Below, one piece after another: positions 33,339-41,814 of a DNA stretch of 64,000 nt (positions are counted from its first letter, which is position 1; every line of letters starts with the position of its first letter). The stretch is from Geothrix sp. PMB-07 (GTDB taxonomy: Bacteria; Acidobacteriota; Holophagae; Holophagales; Holophagaceae). The notes beneath the pieces are model-generated. The model ran no database searches. It was given only the letters and a program-made list of their open reading frames with translations, and was not told the DNA's origin. The position numbers and the translations under genes were made by a program. The stretch lies in the NCBI RefSeq assembly GCF_030758935.1, contig NZ_CP132333.1, positions 372,001-436,000 on the forward strand, given 5' to 3'.

Positions 33339-34106
33339 TCAGAGCAGGGCGCGCCAGAGCAGGACCAGGCCAAGGACGCTCAGGGCCCCTTCCCGCCAAC
33401 CCAGGCGGCGGGCGGGCATGGGCCGATAGGGCGCCAGGGCCCGCAGGTAGAGCAGGAACGTCCAGGCTGTCCACAGGGCTCCGGCCTGGTTCCGTGTGGC
33501 CAAAAGCAGGAAGGAGGCCACGAGCAGCAGAAGGTGGAGGACATGGACAGGGATGCGCCGCTGTCGCAGCTCCGCGGCAGACATGCCGTGCGCCTGGGCC
33601 AGGAAGCGCCGCACGTAAGCCAGGTTGGCCGCGCCCACCAGGGTGACGAGGAGCCAGGCACGGCCTGCGGAGGCCAAGGTATCGCCCCCCGCCGCGAGCA
33701 TGGATGCCGCCAGCCCGGCGAAGGCGCCCTGGGCCGCGATCTCCACGGACAGGGATCGCACCGCGCGGTCCAGATCCGCCCTCAGAGCCAGGAAAACCAA
33801 GGGTGAAATGCCGCTCAAAGGAATCAGGAATTTAAAATCTGAAAAAATCCAGGTGGCTATTCCCATCCCGAGCGCCAGGCTTCCCAGCAGCAGGAGGGCC
33901 CGAAGCTGCGCGGGATCCTTCTGGCCATTCAATACCCGCCGGAGGGCCGGGCGGCTCAGGAAGAAGGCCGCCGCCGCCAGGCCCAGGCACAGGCTGGCGA
34001 TGCTGGGCCTCAGCAGAAGCCCAAGCACCAACGGGAAGCCCAGCATGAACCAGGTTCCGTGCTCGGCAGGCAGCAGGGTGCGCAGGGGTGGCAGGAGTCG
34101 GGTCAT
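33339..34106 (-). CDS. YwiC-like membrane protein
   Basis: The 255-residue product has about eight to nine hydrophobic segments and begins with LLPAEHGTWFMLGFPLVLGL, the conserved PAEHG motif of the YwiC family. In Bacillus, ywiC is next to the fnr and nitrate reductase genes; the function is not established. A TTG four codons upstream is an alternative start; the ATG at 34106 is preferred. Here it precedes an Rrf2 regulator and moeA on the same strand, consistent with an anaerobic or molybdoenzyme link. Confidence 0.75.
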   Translation of the reverse strand: MTRLLPPLRTLLPAEHGTWFMLGFPLVLGLLLRPSIASLCLGLAAAAFFLSRPALRRVLNGQKDPAQLRALLLLGSLALGMGIATWIFSDFKFLIPLSGISPLVFLALRADLDRAVRSLSVEIAAQGAFAGLAASMLAAGGDTLASAGRAWLLVTLVGAANLAYVRRFLAQAHGMSAAELRQRRIPVHVLHLLLLVASFLLLATRNQAGALWTAWTFLLYLRALAPYRPMPARRLGWREGALSVLGLVLLWRALL

Positions 34107-34168
34107 TTCGGTATCCAAAGTCCGAAATAGAGTCTGACCCGGTTCCGAACCTCACGCCATGCGCTGGA

Positions 34169-36322
34169 TCACACCTCGGAGGCGATGAGGCGCAGGCCTT
34201 CCAGGGCTTCTTCCATGGTGAGGAAGACGGGCAGGTTGGCGGCGCGGAGGCCCTGGCGGTAGAGGTCGAAGAGGGGACCACCCTCCACGGCGACACCCAC
34301 CCACTTGCCCGAGGCCTGGGCCAGCCGTGACAGCTCGGTGGCGAAGGCGGTGATGGCCTCGAGATCCGTGGTGTTGAGGCGCACGGTGAGGGGCACCAGG
34401 CCCACGACCACCGCATCGGCTTCCGAGGCCAGCAGCAGCTTGGCCGTGGCCAAGTAGGCCGCTTCGTTGGCCATGGGCGTGAGATCGAGGGGCAGACGGG
34501 CGCTCACAAGGCCCGTGAGCCCTTGCGCCTCGATGGTGGCGGCCAGGGCGGTGGTTTCGGCTTCCGTCAGCTTCGAGCCGCGGAAGGGACCGGTGAGGAG
34601 GTCCGCCGAGGCCACGGACTCAAAGCCCGCGTTGGTCATGATGGCCACGGTCTTGGGGGAGCCGCTGGGGTAGGCACCCAGCCAGGCCAGGGCCGCGTCG
34701 AAGGTCTCCATGCGCTCGGCGAGCAGCACACCGGCCTGGCGCAGCACCGCGGCCTGCAGCGCGTGGTCGCCCGCGAGGGCGCCCGTGTGGCTGCTGGCGG
34801 CGGCCATGCCCTCCTGGCTGCGGCCACCCTTATAAAGGAGCACGCGGCGGCCGGAGGCGCGCAGGGTCTTGGCGGCTTCCGCCGTGGCTTTCAGATCCCC
34901 GGGGGCGAAGCCCTCCAGGTAGGCGCCCACCACTTTCACGGCGGGATCGGAGGCGAACCCGCGGAAGAAGTCCGAGCAGCGCAAATCCATCTGGTTGCCG
35001 ATGGCGACCGCGGCCCGCAGGCCCAGCTCGGCGCGGCGGCTGAGGCGCGTGATAAGGAAGGCGCCGCTCTGGCTCACCAGGGCCAGGTGGCCGGGCTTGG
35101 CGGTGAGGGGCAGCTTCACGCCGGGGATGAAGAGCGTGTTCAGCGCCTGGTCGGGGCTGAAGAGGCCCAGGCCGTTGGGACCCACGATGGCGGGCGTCCA
35201 CTTGCCCGCGCGGCGGTGTTCGTCCAGGCAGGCCACGAGACGCTTGCCCAGGCCTTCGGTGTCGGCACCATCGCCCAGGCCACCGGCCACGAGGTAGACC
35301 ACCGTGGCGCCGCCGCCCTGGCGGCAGAGCTGCTCGACGACTTCGAGCGTCTGCGGTGCGGGCAGCGAAAGGATGAGCTGATCCGCCGGAGCGGACGCCA
35401 GCTCTGCGACGGACGCGAGGCAGGGCAGGCCCAGGAACTCCGCGGACCCCGGCTTGATGAGGCGCAGCGAGGTTTCGGGCAGCTTCGACTTCCGCACGTT
35501 CTCGAGGATGATGCGGCCCACGGTGCCTTCACGGCTCGAGACCCCCGCGATGACGAGCTGCTGGGGGTTCACCAGGGCCTGGTACCAGGCGGGGTCCGGC
35601 GAAGCCACCGGCGCTGAGGTGTCAGCGGCCAGGGTGCCCACACCATCCAGGGCCGTGGGCAGGCCCTCGCTGTCGAGGACGATGGGATTGAGCTCCAGCA
35701 GCGTCACGCCTTCGCGCTCCAGCCCTGCCACGGCCCGCCAGAGGCCCTGCAGGAAGGCCAGGAGCTTGGTTTCGTCGGTGAGCGCCTCGGTGCCCCGCTG
35801 GTGACCCAACCAGGTCCGGCCCAGCCAGTGGGCGCGCAGATCCGCGAGGGCCTGCTCGGGCGAGATGAGGGCGATGGGCCAGATCATGGGCGGCGCCATG
35901 GGGGCCCAGGCATCCGCCTGCAGACCGCCGATGCCGAAGACGATGAGCCAGCCCGCATCGGGATCACGCTTGAGGGAGACCAGCGCTTCCGTGGGCAGGC
36001 CCGAGAGCTTCTTGAAGGCGACCTTCTCGCAGACGAGGCCGCCGATCCAAGGATGCTCGGGCACCCGCCGCTTCATGGCCGCGGCTTCTGCCTTGAGAGC
36101 CTCGACATCGAAGGTGCCGAAATGCACGGCGCCTTTGTCGGACTTGTGCCACAGCTCGTCGGCGATGCCTTTCAGCACGATGGGCTCGCCGGGCGCAAAG
36201 GGCAGGCTGCCGTTCCCGCTGAGGGCTCCATCGATGAAGGCATGGCGAGGCACGCGAAGGCCCGCGGCGGCGAGCAGGCCGTAGGCCCGCCCCTCGTGGA
36301 GGAATCCCGTTGTGGCGCTCAT
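34169..36322 (-). CDS. ADP-forming acyl-CoA synthetase (acetate--CoA ligase family)
   Basis: The 717-residue product fuses both subunits of the nucleoside-diphosphate-forming acyl-CoA synthetases. The ATP-grasp part comes first (about residues 5-225, IVLKGIADELWHKSDKGAVH and LELNPIVL), then the CoA-binding Rossmann part (about 240 on, VIAGVSSREGTVGR) and succinyl-CoA-synthetase-like domains with the phospho-histidine motif SSHTGALAGD near residue 512. This beta-alpha order is the reverse of many fused enzymes. It would convert acyl-CoA, ADP and phosphate to acid, CoA and ATP. It is one base behind iorB in the same operon, so aryl-acetyl-CoA from IorAB is the likely substrate. Confidence 0.9.
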   Translation of the reverse strand: MSATTGFLHEGRAYGLLAAAGLRVPRHAFIDGALSGNGSLPFAPGEPIVLKGIADELWHKSDKGAVHFGTFDVEALKAEAAAMKRRVPEHPWIGGLVCEKVAFKKLSGLPTEALVSLKRDPDAGWLIVFGIGGLQADAWAPMAPPMIWPIALISPEQALADLRAHWLGRTWLGHQRGTEALTDETKLLAFLQGLWRAVAGLEREGVTLLELNPIVLDSEGLPTALDGVGTLAADTSAPVASPDPAWYQALVNPQQLVIAGVSSREGTVGRIILENVRKSKLPETSLRLIKPGSAEFLGLPCLASVAELASAPADQLILSLPAPQTLEVVEQLCRQGGGATVVYLVAGGLGDGADTEGLGKRLVACLDEHRRAGKWTPAIVGPNGLGLFSPDQALNTLFIPGVKLPLTAKPGHLALVSQSGAFLITRLSRRAELGLRAAVAIGNQMDLRCSDFFRGFASDPAVKVVGAYLEGFAPGDLKATAEAAKTLRASGRRVLLYKGGRSQEGMAAASSHTGALAGDHALQAAVLRQAGVLLAERMETFDAALAWLGAYPSGSPKTVAIMTNAGFESVASADLLTGPFRGSKLTEAETTALAATIEAQGLTGLVSARLPLDLTPMANEAAYLATAKLLLASEADAVVVGLVPLTVRLNTTDLEAITAFATELSRLAQASGKWVGVAVEGGPLFDLYRQGLRAANLPVFLTMEEALEGLRLIASEV

Positions 36323-36323
36323 A

Positions 36324-36935
36324 TCAAACTCCAACCGATTCCTGGACGAGGCCGCGACCCGCCTGGAAGGCTTCAATGTTCTTCTCGGTGACGGCAGCGC
36401 CCTTGGTTTCAAAACGCTGGCGGATGACGTCGAACCAGACCTCGTCGGAGACGGGCAGGAACTTGGAGGCCATGCCCAGGAGGGCCATGCCACCGGCCTG
36501 CTTGTGCTTGAGCTTGCGCGCCAGATCCTCCGTGTCGATCAGGTGGGCGCCGCGCACGGCCTTGAGGGCCGCATAAACATCCTCGATGGGCGGGTAGGCC
36601 TCCATGTTCACCTGGGGCTCCTCGGACACCACCAGGTGGCCGTCCATGCGCAGCATGGAGACGTAGCGCAGGGCCTCGAGGGGCTCGAGGGCGATGAGCA
36701 GGTCGGCCGACCCCTCGTCGATGATGGGCGAGGTGAGCGGCACCTGCGAGAAGCAGACCATGGCGTGGACGCTGCCGCCCCGTTGGCTCATGCCGTGAAT
36801 TTCGGATTGCAGGGCATGGAGGCCACTGCGGCGCAGGGCTTCGAGGACGATCTGGGCGAGGGAGAGCACGCCCTGCCCGCCGACGCCGGACAGGACGATG
36901 CCGTGGATGCGGCTATTGGTGCGGGGATCGCTCAT
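36324..36935 (-). CDS. iorB: Indolepyruvate ferredoxin oxidoreductase, beta subunit
   Basis: The 203-residue product is the gamma-domain subunit of 2-oxoacid:ferredoxin oxidoreductases: it has GIVLSGVGGQGVLSLAQIV near residue 12 and EIHGMSQRGGSVHAMV near residue 45. With IorA it oxidatively decarboxylates aryl-pyruvates (from Trp, Phe, Tyr) to aryl-acetyl-CoA, reducing ferredoxin. Its start overlaps the iorA stop by four bases (ATGA) and the synthetase gene follows after one base, so all three are translated together. Confidence 0.93.
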   Translation of the reverse strand: MSDPRTNSRIHGIVLSGVGGQGVLSLAQIVLEALRRSGLHALQSEIHGMSQRGGSVHAMVCFSQVPLTSPIIDEGSADLLIALEPLEALRYVSMLRMDGHLVVSEEPQVNMEAYPPIEDVYAALKAVRGAHLIDTEDLARKLKHKQAGGMALLGMASKFLPVSDEVWFDVIRQRFETKGAAVTEKNIEAFQAGRGLVQESVGV

Positions 36936-38611
36936 GGGCGGGCCTCCGAAGTGGCGCTGGCGGTTTCGCTGCAGCAGGCCTGCTCCGCGCAGGCTTTGAG
37001 TTCACGGTCATGTTCCTTCAGAACGCCCCGGCGCATGGACTGGATGCATTCGCGCCGGAAGATGACCACCGAGGGGCCCTGATGTTGTAGGGCGTGTTCC
37101 ATGGCTTTGACGTTGGCGTCGTGGAGCCGGGGCAGGGGCGTGAGCATCTGGACCTGGCTTTCGGGGATGCCCATGCCCAGCACCATGCGCTCCACCTGGT
37201 CGAGAGCCTTGCTGGGCTGCTGGCCGGTCATGCCCACCACACGGTTGTCGAGGATGATGACCGTGACGTTCACGTTGGAATCGGCGGCGGTGAGCAGGGC
37301 GGGCAGACCGCTGTGACCGAAGGTGGAATCGCCGATGACGGCCACGGAGGGCGTCTGGCCCGCCATGGCGGCGCCCACGGCCATGCTGATGCTGGCGCCC
37401 ATCTCCACCACGGCGTGGATGGCGCCCATGGGCTCCTGGGCGGCCAGGGTGTAGCAGCCGATGTCGCCGAAGACGCGAGCTTCGGGCACGCCGACATTCC
37501 TGAGAGCTTCCTGCATGGCCTCGTAGGCATCCACGTGTCCGCAACCTTCACAGAAGCGGGGGGCCCGGGGCGGCAGGTCGAGGGTGATGGCCTCCTTGCT
37601 TTCAGAAGCGATGAGGCTCAGGGCGTTCTTGAGCTGACGGGGAGTCAGTTCGCCGGTGCGGGGCACGGCGCCATCCAGGCGCCCGTGCACCTTGGCGGTG
37701 CCGCGCAGGCTCAGCCGCTCTTCCAGCACCGGGTAGTCCTCTTCAAAGACGAAGACTTCATCGACCTGGGCCAGGAAGGCCAGTTCCAGCTGAGGGTCCA
37801 CCGGGTAGGCGGCCACTTCCAGGCGGGGCAGGGTGGTCAGAGCCGGGTATTCCAGCAGCAACTGGTCGAAGTAGGCGCGGCCCATGCCGGCCACGGCCAC
37901 GCCCTGGCGGCTGGTGCCGGGGACGAGCCGGTTCATGGCGGAGAGATCCTCGACCAGGCGCGGTTGCTTGGCCAGGAGATCCAGGTAACGGCGGCGGGCG
38001 TTGGAGGGGATCAGCACCCAGTCCTGGATGGTGTTCTTCGGCGCGACGCCCAGGCCCGTGGGGGCCAGGATCGGGCGGCGGCGCAGGGCGGCGCGGCAGT
38101 GGGCCAGGCGGGTCACCAGACGGATCATCACCGGCACCTGCAGGGCCTCGGACAGCTCGAAGGCCTTCCAGGTGAAGTCGTAGCACTCCTGGACGGTGCT
38201 GGGTTCCAAGCAGGGCAGCCAGGCGAATTCGGCCAGCTTGCGACTGTCCTGCTCGTTCTGGCTGCTGTGCATGCCAGGGTCGTCGGCCACGAGCAACACC
38301 AGGCCGCCGCGAACCCCAGTCAGGGCCGAGTTGGCATAGGCGTCCATGGCCACGTTCAGGCCCACATGCTTCATGGTGACGAGGGTGCGGTGTCCGGCGT
38401 AGCTGACGCCCATGGCCAGGTCGTAGGCCACCTTCTCATTGGCGGCCCAGTGGGCCACCCGGCCTTCCGGCGCCGCATGGATCATGGCTTCGACGAACTC
38501 GAATCCCTCGGTGGATGGCGTGCCGGGATACCCGAACGCCCCCTTGATGCCCGCGTCGAAGGCGGCGCAGCCGATCGCCTCCACCCCGAGGGCCAACGTG
38601 CTCTGATCCAT
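36932..38611 (-). CDS. iorA: Indolepyruvate ferredoxin oxidoreductase, alpha subunit, without ferredoxin domain
   Basis: The 559-residue product has the pyrimidine-binding domain first (GYPGTPSTEGFEFVE near residue 27) and the thiamine-diphosphate domain later (FCEGCGHVDAYEA near 362, and GDIGCYTLAAQEPMGA with the GDS...NN-like GDSTFGHSGLPALLTAADSNVNV near 440). Typical IorA ends with a ferredoxin domain holding two 4Fe-4S clusters; here no CxxCxxCxxxCP motif is present and the protein stops after a short tail with CAEQACC. A strong GGAGG stands before the ATG at 38611. It heads the ior-synthetase operon; a CRP-type dyad lies 150 bp upstream. Confidence 0.9.
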   Translation of the reverse strand: MDQSTLALGVEAIGCAAFDAGIKGAFGYPGTPSTEGFEFVEAMIHAAPEGRVAHWAANEKVAYDLAMGVSYAGHRTLVTMKHVGLNVAMDAYANSALTGVRGGLVLLVADDPGMHSSQNEQDSRKLAEFAWLPCLEPSTVQECYDFTWKAFELSEALQVPVMIRLVTRLAHCRAALRRRPILAPTGLGVAPKNTIQDWVLIPSNARRRYLDLLAKQPRLVEDLSAMNRLVPGTSRQGVAVAGMGRAYFDQLLLEYPALTTLPRLEVAAYPVDPQLELAFLAQVDEVFVFEEDYPVLEERLSLRGTAKVHGRLDGAVPRTGELTPRQLKNALSLIASESKEAITLDLPPRAPRFCEGCGHVDAYEAMQEALRNVGVPEARVFGDIGCYTLAAQEPMGAIHAVVEMGASISMAVGAAMAGQTPSVAVIGDSTFGHSGLPALLTAADSNVNVTVIILDNRVVGMTGQQPSKALDQVERMVLGMGIPESQVQMLTPLPRLHDANVKAMEHALQHQGPSVVIFRRECIQSMRRGVLKEHDRELKACAEQACCSETASATSEARP

Positions 38612-39058
38612 GTCAAACCTCCAGCCATGCCAAGCCGGAAGTATGGTGGCCACGGGCAGTGGCAGGGATCACACGGGGGGCTTTTGCTGGCCGGTGTGCG
38701 CCCAGTCACAGGCGGGCCGGTCCAGGGAAAAAAACCGGGAATGTTCCGGGAACCTTTTGCAGTGCCCCAAGTCACAAGTTTGTCTGAACTGGGACTTTTT
38801 GAAGAGATCAATATTTTCATCAATGCCTTATTTTTACACTTAAACTCAAACATAAAATATGAAAATAAGATTGATACAAAACCAACCCAATTGTCACGAA
38901 TAAGTACATTCCGTGTTCTCATCAATCATTCGAACGTGTGGACTTGTGCATTCTCTCTCTTGAGGTCAGCTAATTTCGGGCCTAGTGTCGTTCCTGACTC
39001 AAGCATCAGATGTTCGCTTTCGATGCCATTCCCATCACCTGCCTTCAGGAGGTTCCGC
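38612..39058. promoter_or_regulatory. Long control region between iorA and the cytochrome cluster
   Basis: This divergent gap is the longest gene-free stretch in the window. Its middle, about 38780-38950, is markedly AT-rich against a GC-rich genome. It holds a CRP-type dyad at 38761-38776, the palindrome GGAATGTTCC near 38738, and a weak promoter pair TTGAGG (38960-38965) and TAGTGT (38983-38988) pointing to the porin gene. No RNA gene or long coding frame of its own is visible. Confidence 0.6.
38761..38776 (-). promoter_or_regulatory. CRP-type dyad in the ior/cytochrome control region
   Basis: AGTGC-CCCAAG-TCACA followed by AG matches the site before the Crp/Fnr gene in its right half (TCACAAG) and four of five bases on the left (GTG). 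It is 150 bp before iorA and 386 bp before the porin gene, so either or both could be controlled. Confidence 0.5.
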
Positions 39059-39121
39059 ATGACCCCAAGCGACACCGGTAGGAATCCCCGACACGGCTCC
39101 CCAGCACCACTCGTCTTCTAA
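39059..39121 (+). CDS. Possible 20-residue upstream peptide
   Basis: An ATG at 39059 stands five bases behind a perfect AGGAGG (39048-39053) and opens a 20-codon frame (MTPSDTGRNPRHGSPAPLVF) ending with TAA at 39119-39121. It ends 40 bases before the porin start. The ribosome site is better than the porin's own. It could be a translated leader for the cytochrome operon or a chance frame. It is not rich in any one amino acid and I see no terminator hairpin after it. Confidence 0.4.
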   Translation: MTPSDTGRNPRHGSPAPLVF

Positions 39122-39161
39122 TACGGCCCAGCGCACAGCGCATTGCGAGATGAGGCGAAAC

Positions 39162-40544
39162 ATGAAACGACACACCTATGTGGCCCTGCTTGCCACCCTG
39201 ATGTCTGCCTCCGCCTGGGGCCAGGAGGTCAGCCTTTATGGCACGACCATGGCCCAGATGTGGAAGCAGGAGACCCCGGGGTTCGACAAGAGCACCTACA
39301 CGCCGGCGACCCAGTACCTGGGCATCGACGCCACGAAGCTGGGCAGTGACAACCTGTCGCTGCATCTCTTCGGGTGGGGCCGGACCGATTTGAGCGACGC
39401 CAGCAACTTCGATGGCTCGAAGTCCTCCGGCTACCTCAACTACGGCTACCTCCAGTACCGGTTCAACCAGGCCAATGCCGAGATCAAGGCGGGCCGGTTC
39501 ACCACGAACCAGAGCACCGGTTTCGAGCAGATCGACGGTGTCAGCGTCCGCACCGATCTCCGCGGTGGCTTCACTTTCTCCGCCTTCGGCGGCAAGCCGG
39601 TCCTCTACAAGGTGGTGGATCCCCGCGACCAGTACGACCTCGATTTCCAGCAGGACATGATCTTCGGCACCCGCTTCGGCTGGCGCATGCCCAAGGTGGG
39701 CGAGATCGGCGTGAGCTACCTCCAGGACGGCTCCAAAGCCGCCAAGGACCTGACCATTCCCATGCCGGTGGACTACACCCGCAAGCAGGTGGGCATGGAC
39801 ATCCTCATCGCCCCTGTTTCAGCCTTCAACCTGTCGGGCCGCACGGTGCTCGATGTGGCGAAGCACCCTGATCAGGCCCCTGGTTCGCCTTCGCGTTCCA
39901 AGATCGCCGAGCACGATTACACCGCCACGGTGAAGGTGAACGATCAGGTGAGCGTGTCGGGCAATTTCGCCGAGCGGAACTTCTTCGCCTACTTCGCCGG
40001 GACCAACCTGCCTTCCCTGTTCCGCCAGAACGACAACGACATGTTCAAGGGCTGGGGCGGAAACGTCACGTGGAACACCACGGCCTCCTTCCAGCTGGTG
40101 GCCGACTACCGCCACATGCACCGCGAAACCTTCGGCGACGTGAACCGCGCCGGTGGCGAGATGCGCTGGTCCTTCAACGACAAGGCCGTGCTGCTGGGCG
40201 TGGGCGCCCACTGGGCGAACGCGCTGGACACCAAGTTCGTGGATCCCGCCGCGCCTTCCCGCAGCCTGAGCCACAAGGAAGCCCGCATCTGGACCATGGC
40301 CACCAAGGGCAAGTTCACGGCGAGCCTGGATGGCATCCTGCAGCGCTACGAAAGCGGGAACCCCTACCTGGCCGGCATGCGCAACGTCTGGGAGACCGTG
40401 GCCTCGCTCGGCTACCAGGCCACCAACAACATCAAGGTGTCCGGCGACGTGAGCTACGGCAGCACCCCCATCGCCAAGCATGAAACGCGGGCACTGCTGC
40501 GGGCCGAATATCGCTTTGGCTTCGCTAAGAAGGGAGGCAAGTAA
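39162..40544 (+). CDS. Outer-membrane beta-barrel of a multiheme cytochrome cluster
   Basis: The 460-residue product has a signal peptide (MKRHTYVALLATLMSASAWG, cleavage before QEVSLYG). The mature part has the alternating pattern and turn-rich layout of a beta-barrel (for example SGYLNYGYLQYRFNQANAEIKAGR), ending in an aromatic-rich last strand LLRAEYRFGF followed by AKKGGK. No heme motif is present. It is followed with a one-base overlap by a pentaheme cytochrome gene. It is smaller than MtrB (about 700 residues), near the Geobacter conduit porins in size. The ATG at 39162 has GAGG seven bases upstream; an ATG at 39150 is in frame. Role as the barrel of an electron conduit is inferred. Confidence 0.75.
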   Translation: MKRHTYVALLATLMSASAWGQEVSLYGTTMAQMWKQETPGFDKSTYTPATQYLGIDATKLGSDNLSLHLFGWGRTDLSDASNFDGSKSSGYLNYGYLQYRFNQANAEIKAGRFTTNQSTGFEQIDGVSVRTDLRGGFTFSAFGGKPVLYKVVDPRDQYDLDFQQDMIFGTRFGWRMPKVGEIGVSYLQDGSKAAKDLTIPMPVDYTRKQVGMDILIAPVSAFNLSGRTVLDVAKHPDQAPGSPSRSKIAEHDYTATVKVNDQVSVSGNFAERNFFAYFAGTNLPSLFRQNDNDMFKGWGGNVTWNTTASFQLVADYRHMHRETFGDVNRAGGEMRWSFNDKAVLLGVGAHWANALDTKFVDPAAPSRSLSHKEARIWTMATKGKFTASLDGILQRYESGNPYLAGMRNVWETVASLGYQATNNIKVSGDVSYGSTPIAKHETRALLRAEYRFGFAKKGGK

Positions 40545-41017
40545 TGGTCCGGAAGTCCGTTCTGCAGATTCTTGGCGCCGTGCTGGGTCTTGGGATGCTC
40601 ATGGCCTGCGGCCTGGTCTCTCCCGAGGCGAGCTTCGCGGCGACCCATCCTGATGGTGTCGGCGCTGGCCGCCCCGTGTGCTCCGAGTGCCACAGCAATG
40701 ATGTGGCCAAGGGCGCCCTCAAGCCCTACGCGTCCTTCGACCACACGCCCACCTTCGTGAAGGACCACAAGTTCCAGGCGAACCAGGATCGCAACACCTG
40801 CGCCTCCTGCCACGCCCCGTCCTTCTGCGTGGACTGCCACGGTGGCAAGGTGCCCGTGAAGCCCGCCACCCGGCTGAGCGACAGCCCGGATCGGCTGGCC
40901 CCCCACCGCGGCGATTTCATGACCCTGCACCGCATCGAAGGCAAGCTGGATCCCTCCAGCTGCTATGCGTGCCACGGCCGCGCCAACAACGACAAGTGCC
41001 GCGCTTGTCATCGGTAG
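40544..41017 (+). CDS. Exported pentaheme c-type cytochrome
   Basis: The 157-residue product carries five CXXCH heme sites: CSECH, CASCH, CVDCH, CYACH and CRACH. The N-terminus is a secretion signal; LMAC at residues 19-22 could be a lipobox, but cleavage at SFA-ATH is also possible. Spare histidines (FDHTP, KDHKF, LHRIEG) suggest bis-His ligation. It begins at the last base of the porin stop codon behind GGGAGG, so it is coupled to the porin. It likely sits in the periplasm or within the barrel, passing electrons between the inner membrane pool and the surface cytochrome. Confidence 0.9.
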   Translation: MVRKSVLQILGAVLGLGMLMACGLVSPEASFAATHPDGVGAGRPVCSECHSNDVAKGALKPYASFDHTPTFVKDHKFQANQDRNTCASCHAPSFCVDCHGGKVPVKPATRLSDSPDRLAPHRGDFMTLHRIEGKLDPSSCYACHGRANNDKCRACHR

Positions 41018-41046
41018 TCATCCGCTGAATGTCGAAGGGGAACACC

Positions 41047-41673
41047 ATGAGCAAACTCAAATGGATGGCGGGTAGCTGCTTCGCGATGGCCCTCGGGCTC
41101 CTCGCCATTGGCTGCGCCGGGAAGGCCGGGGATGCCGTTTCCCTGAGCCCCTCCAAGGCCCAGCACGCAGCTGACTGGGTGCCGACCCACTACGCCGAAT
41201 ACGTGAAGAAGCCGGATCAGTGCCTCAGCTGCCATGGCTCCACCAGTGATCCCGCCCAGGCAGGTGGCATCTCGAAGGTGAGCTGCTTTGACTGCCACAC
41301 GGCGGTCAACCATCCGGCCAACTGGGCCGATCCCGCGCAGCATGGCCGCCTGGGTGCCCAGCTTCCGCCCAGCGCAGATCCCAAGGCCATGGCTGGCTTC
41401 GCCCACTGCGCCAAGTGCCACGGGGATGATTACTCCGGCGGCATCGCCAAGGTCTCCTGCACAGGCTGTCACACCAAGGCACCGCACCCCGACAAGCCCT
41501 GGCATGGAACCACGGCGAGCAAGACGAACCACACCGCCGCCAACTACAACAACGCCCCCGAGTGCTACAAGTGCCACAAGGATGGCGCCAACTCGACCGT
41601 CAAGCCCCTCGCGGCGCCCGCCGCCGGAGCACAGCCTGGCTGCTTCAACAACACCATGTGCCACGCCTCATAG
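41047..41673 (+). CDS. Pentaheme c-type cytochrome lipoprotein with a possible sixth, atypical heme site
   Basis: The 208-residue product has a lipoprotein-type signal (LLAIGC, Cys23) followed by AGKAG. Five CXXCH sites follow: CLSCH, CFDCH, CAKCH, CTGCH and CYKCH. The protein ends with CFNNTMCHAS, a C-X5-CH pattern that is not a standard heme site but has the right order of residues. The start at 41047 has GGGGA upstream; an ATG-like start at 41029 is less likely. It is 29 bp behind the first pentaheme gene and 141 bp before the decaheme gene, whose lipobox shares the GCxGKAG sequence. Together the two pentaheme proteins bring ten hemes, as many as MtrA. Confidence 0.9.
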   Translation: MSKLKWMAGSCFAMALGLLAIGCAGKAGDAVSLSPSKAQHAADWVPTHYAEYVKKPDQCLSCHGSTSDPAQAGGISKVSCFDCHTAVNHPANWADPAQHGRLGAQLPPSADPKAMAGFAHCAKCHGDDYSGGIAKVSCTGCHTKAPHPDKPWHGTTASKTNHTAANYNNAPECYKCHKDGANSTVKPLAAPAAGAQPGCFNNTMCHAS

Positions 41674-41814
41674 TGCCTTGCCTGGGCCCGCTCACTTCAG
41701 GGCGGGCTCTGGCAGCCAGGACATCACACAGGAGGTGGATATCTGGCGAACCGAACCCACTCTTATCCTCCACAGCCCTCAAACGCTTCACCCACTAACC
41801 ATGGAGATTGGAAT

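Noticed and set aside
37094-39121. Plus-strand 675-codon frame opposite iorA
   Set aside because: Shadow of iorA in composition; only its last 21 codons lie outside iorA with a real ribosome site, and these are reported separately as a possible small frame.
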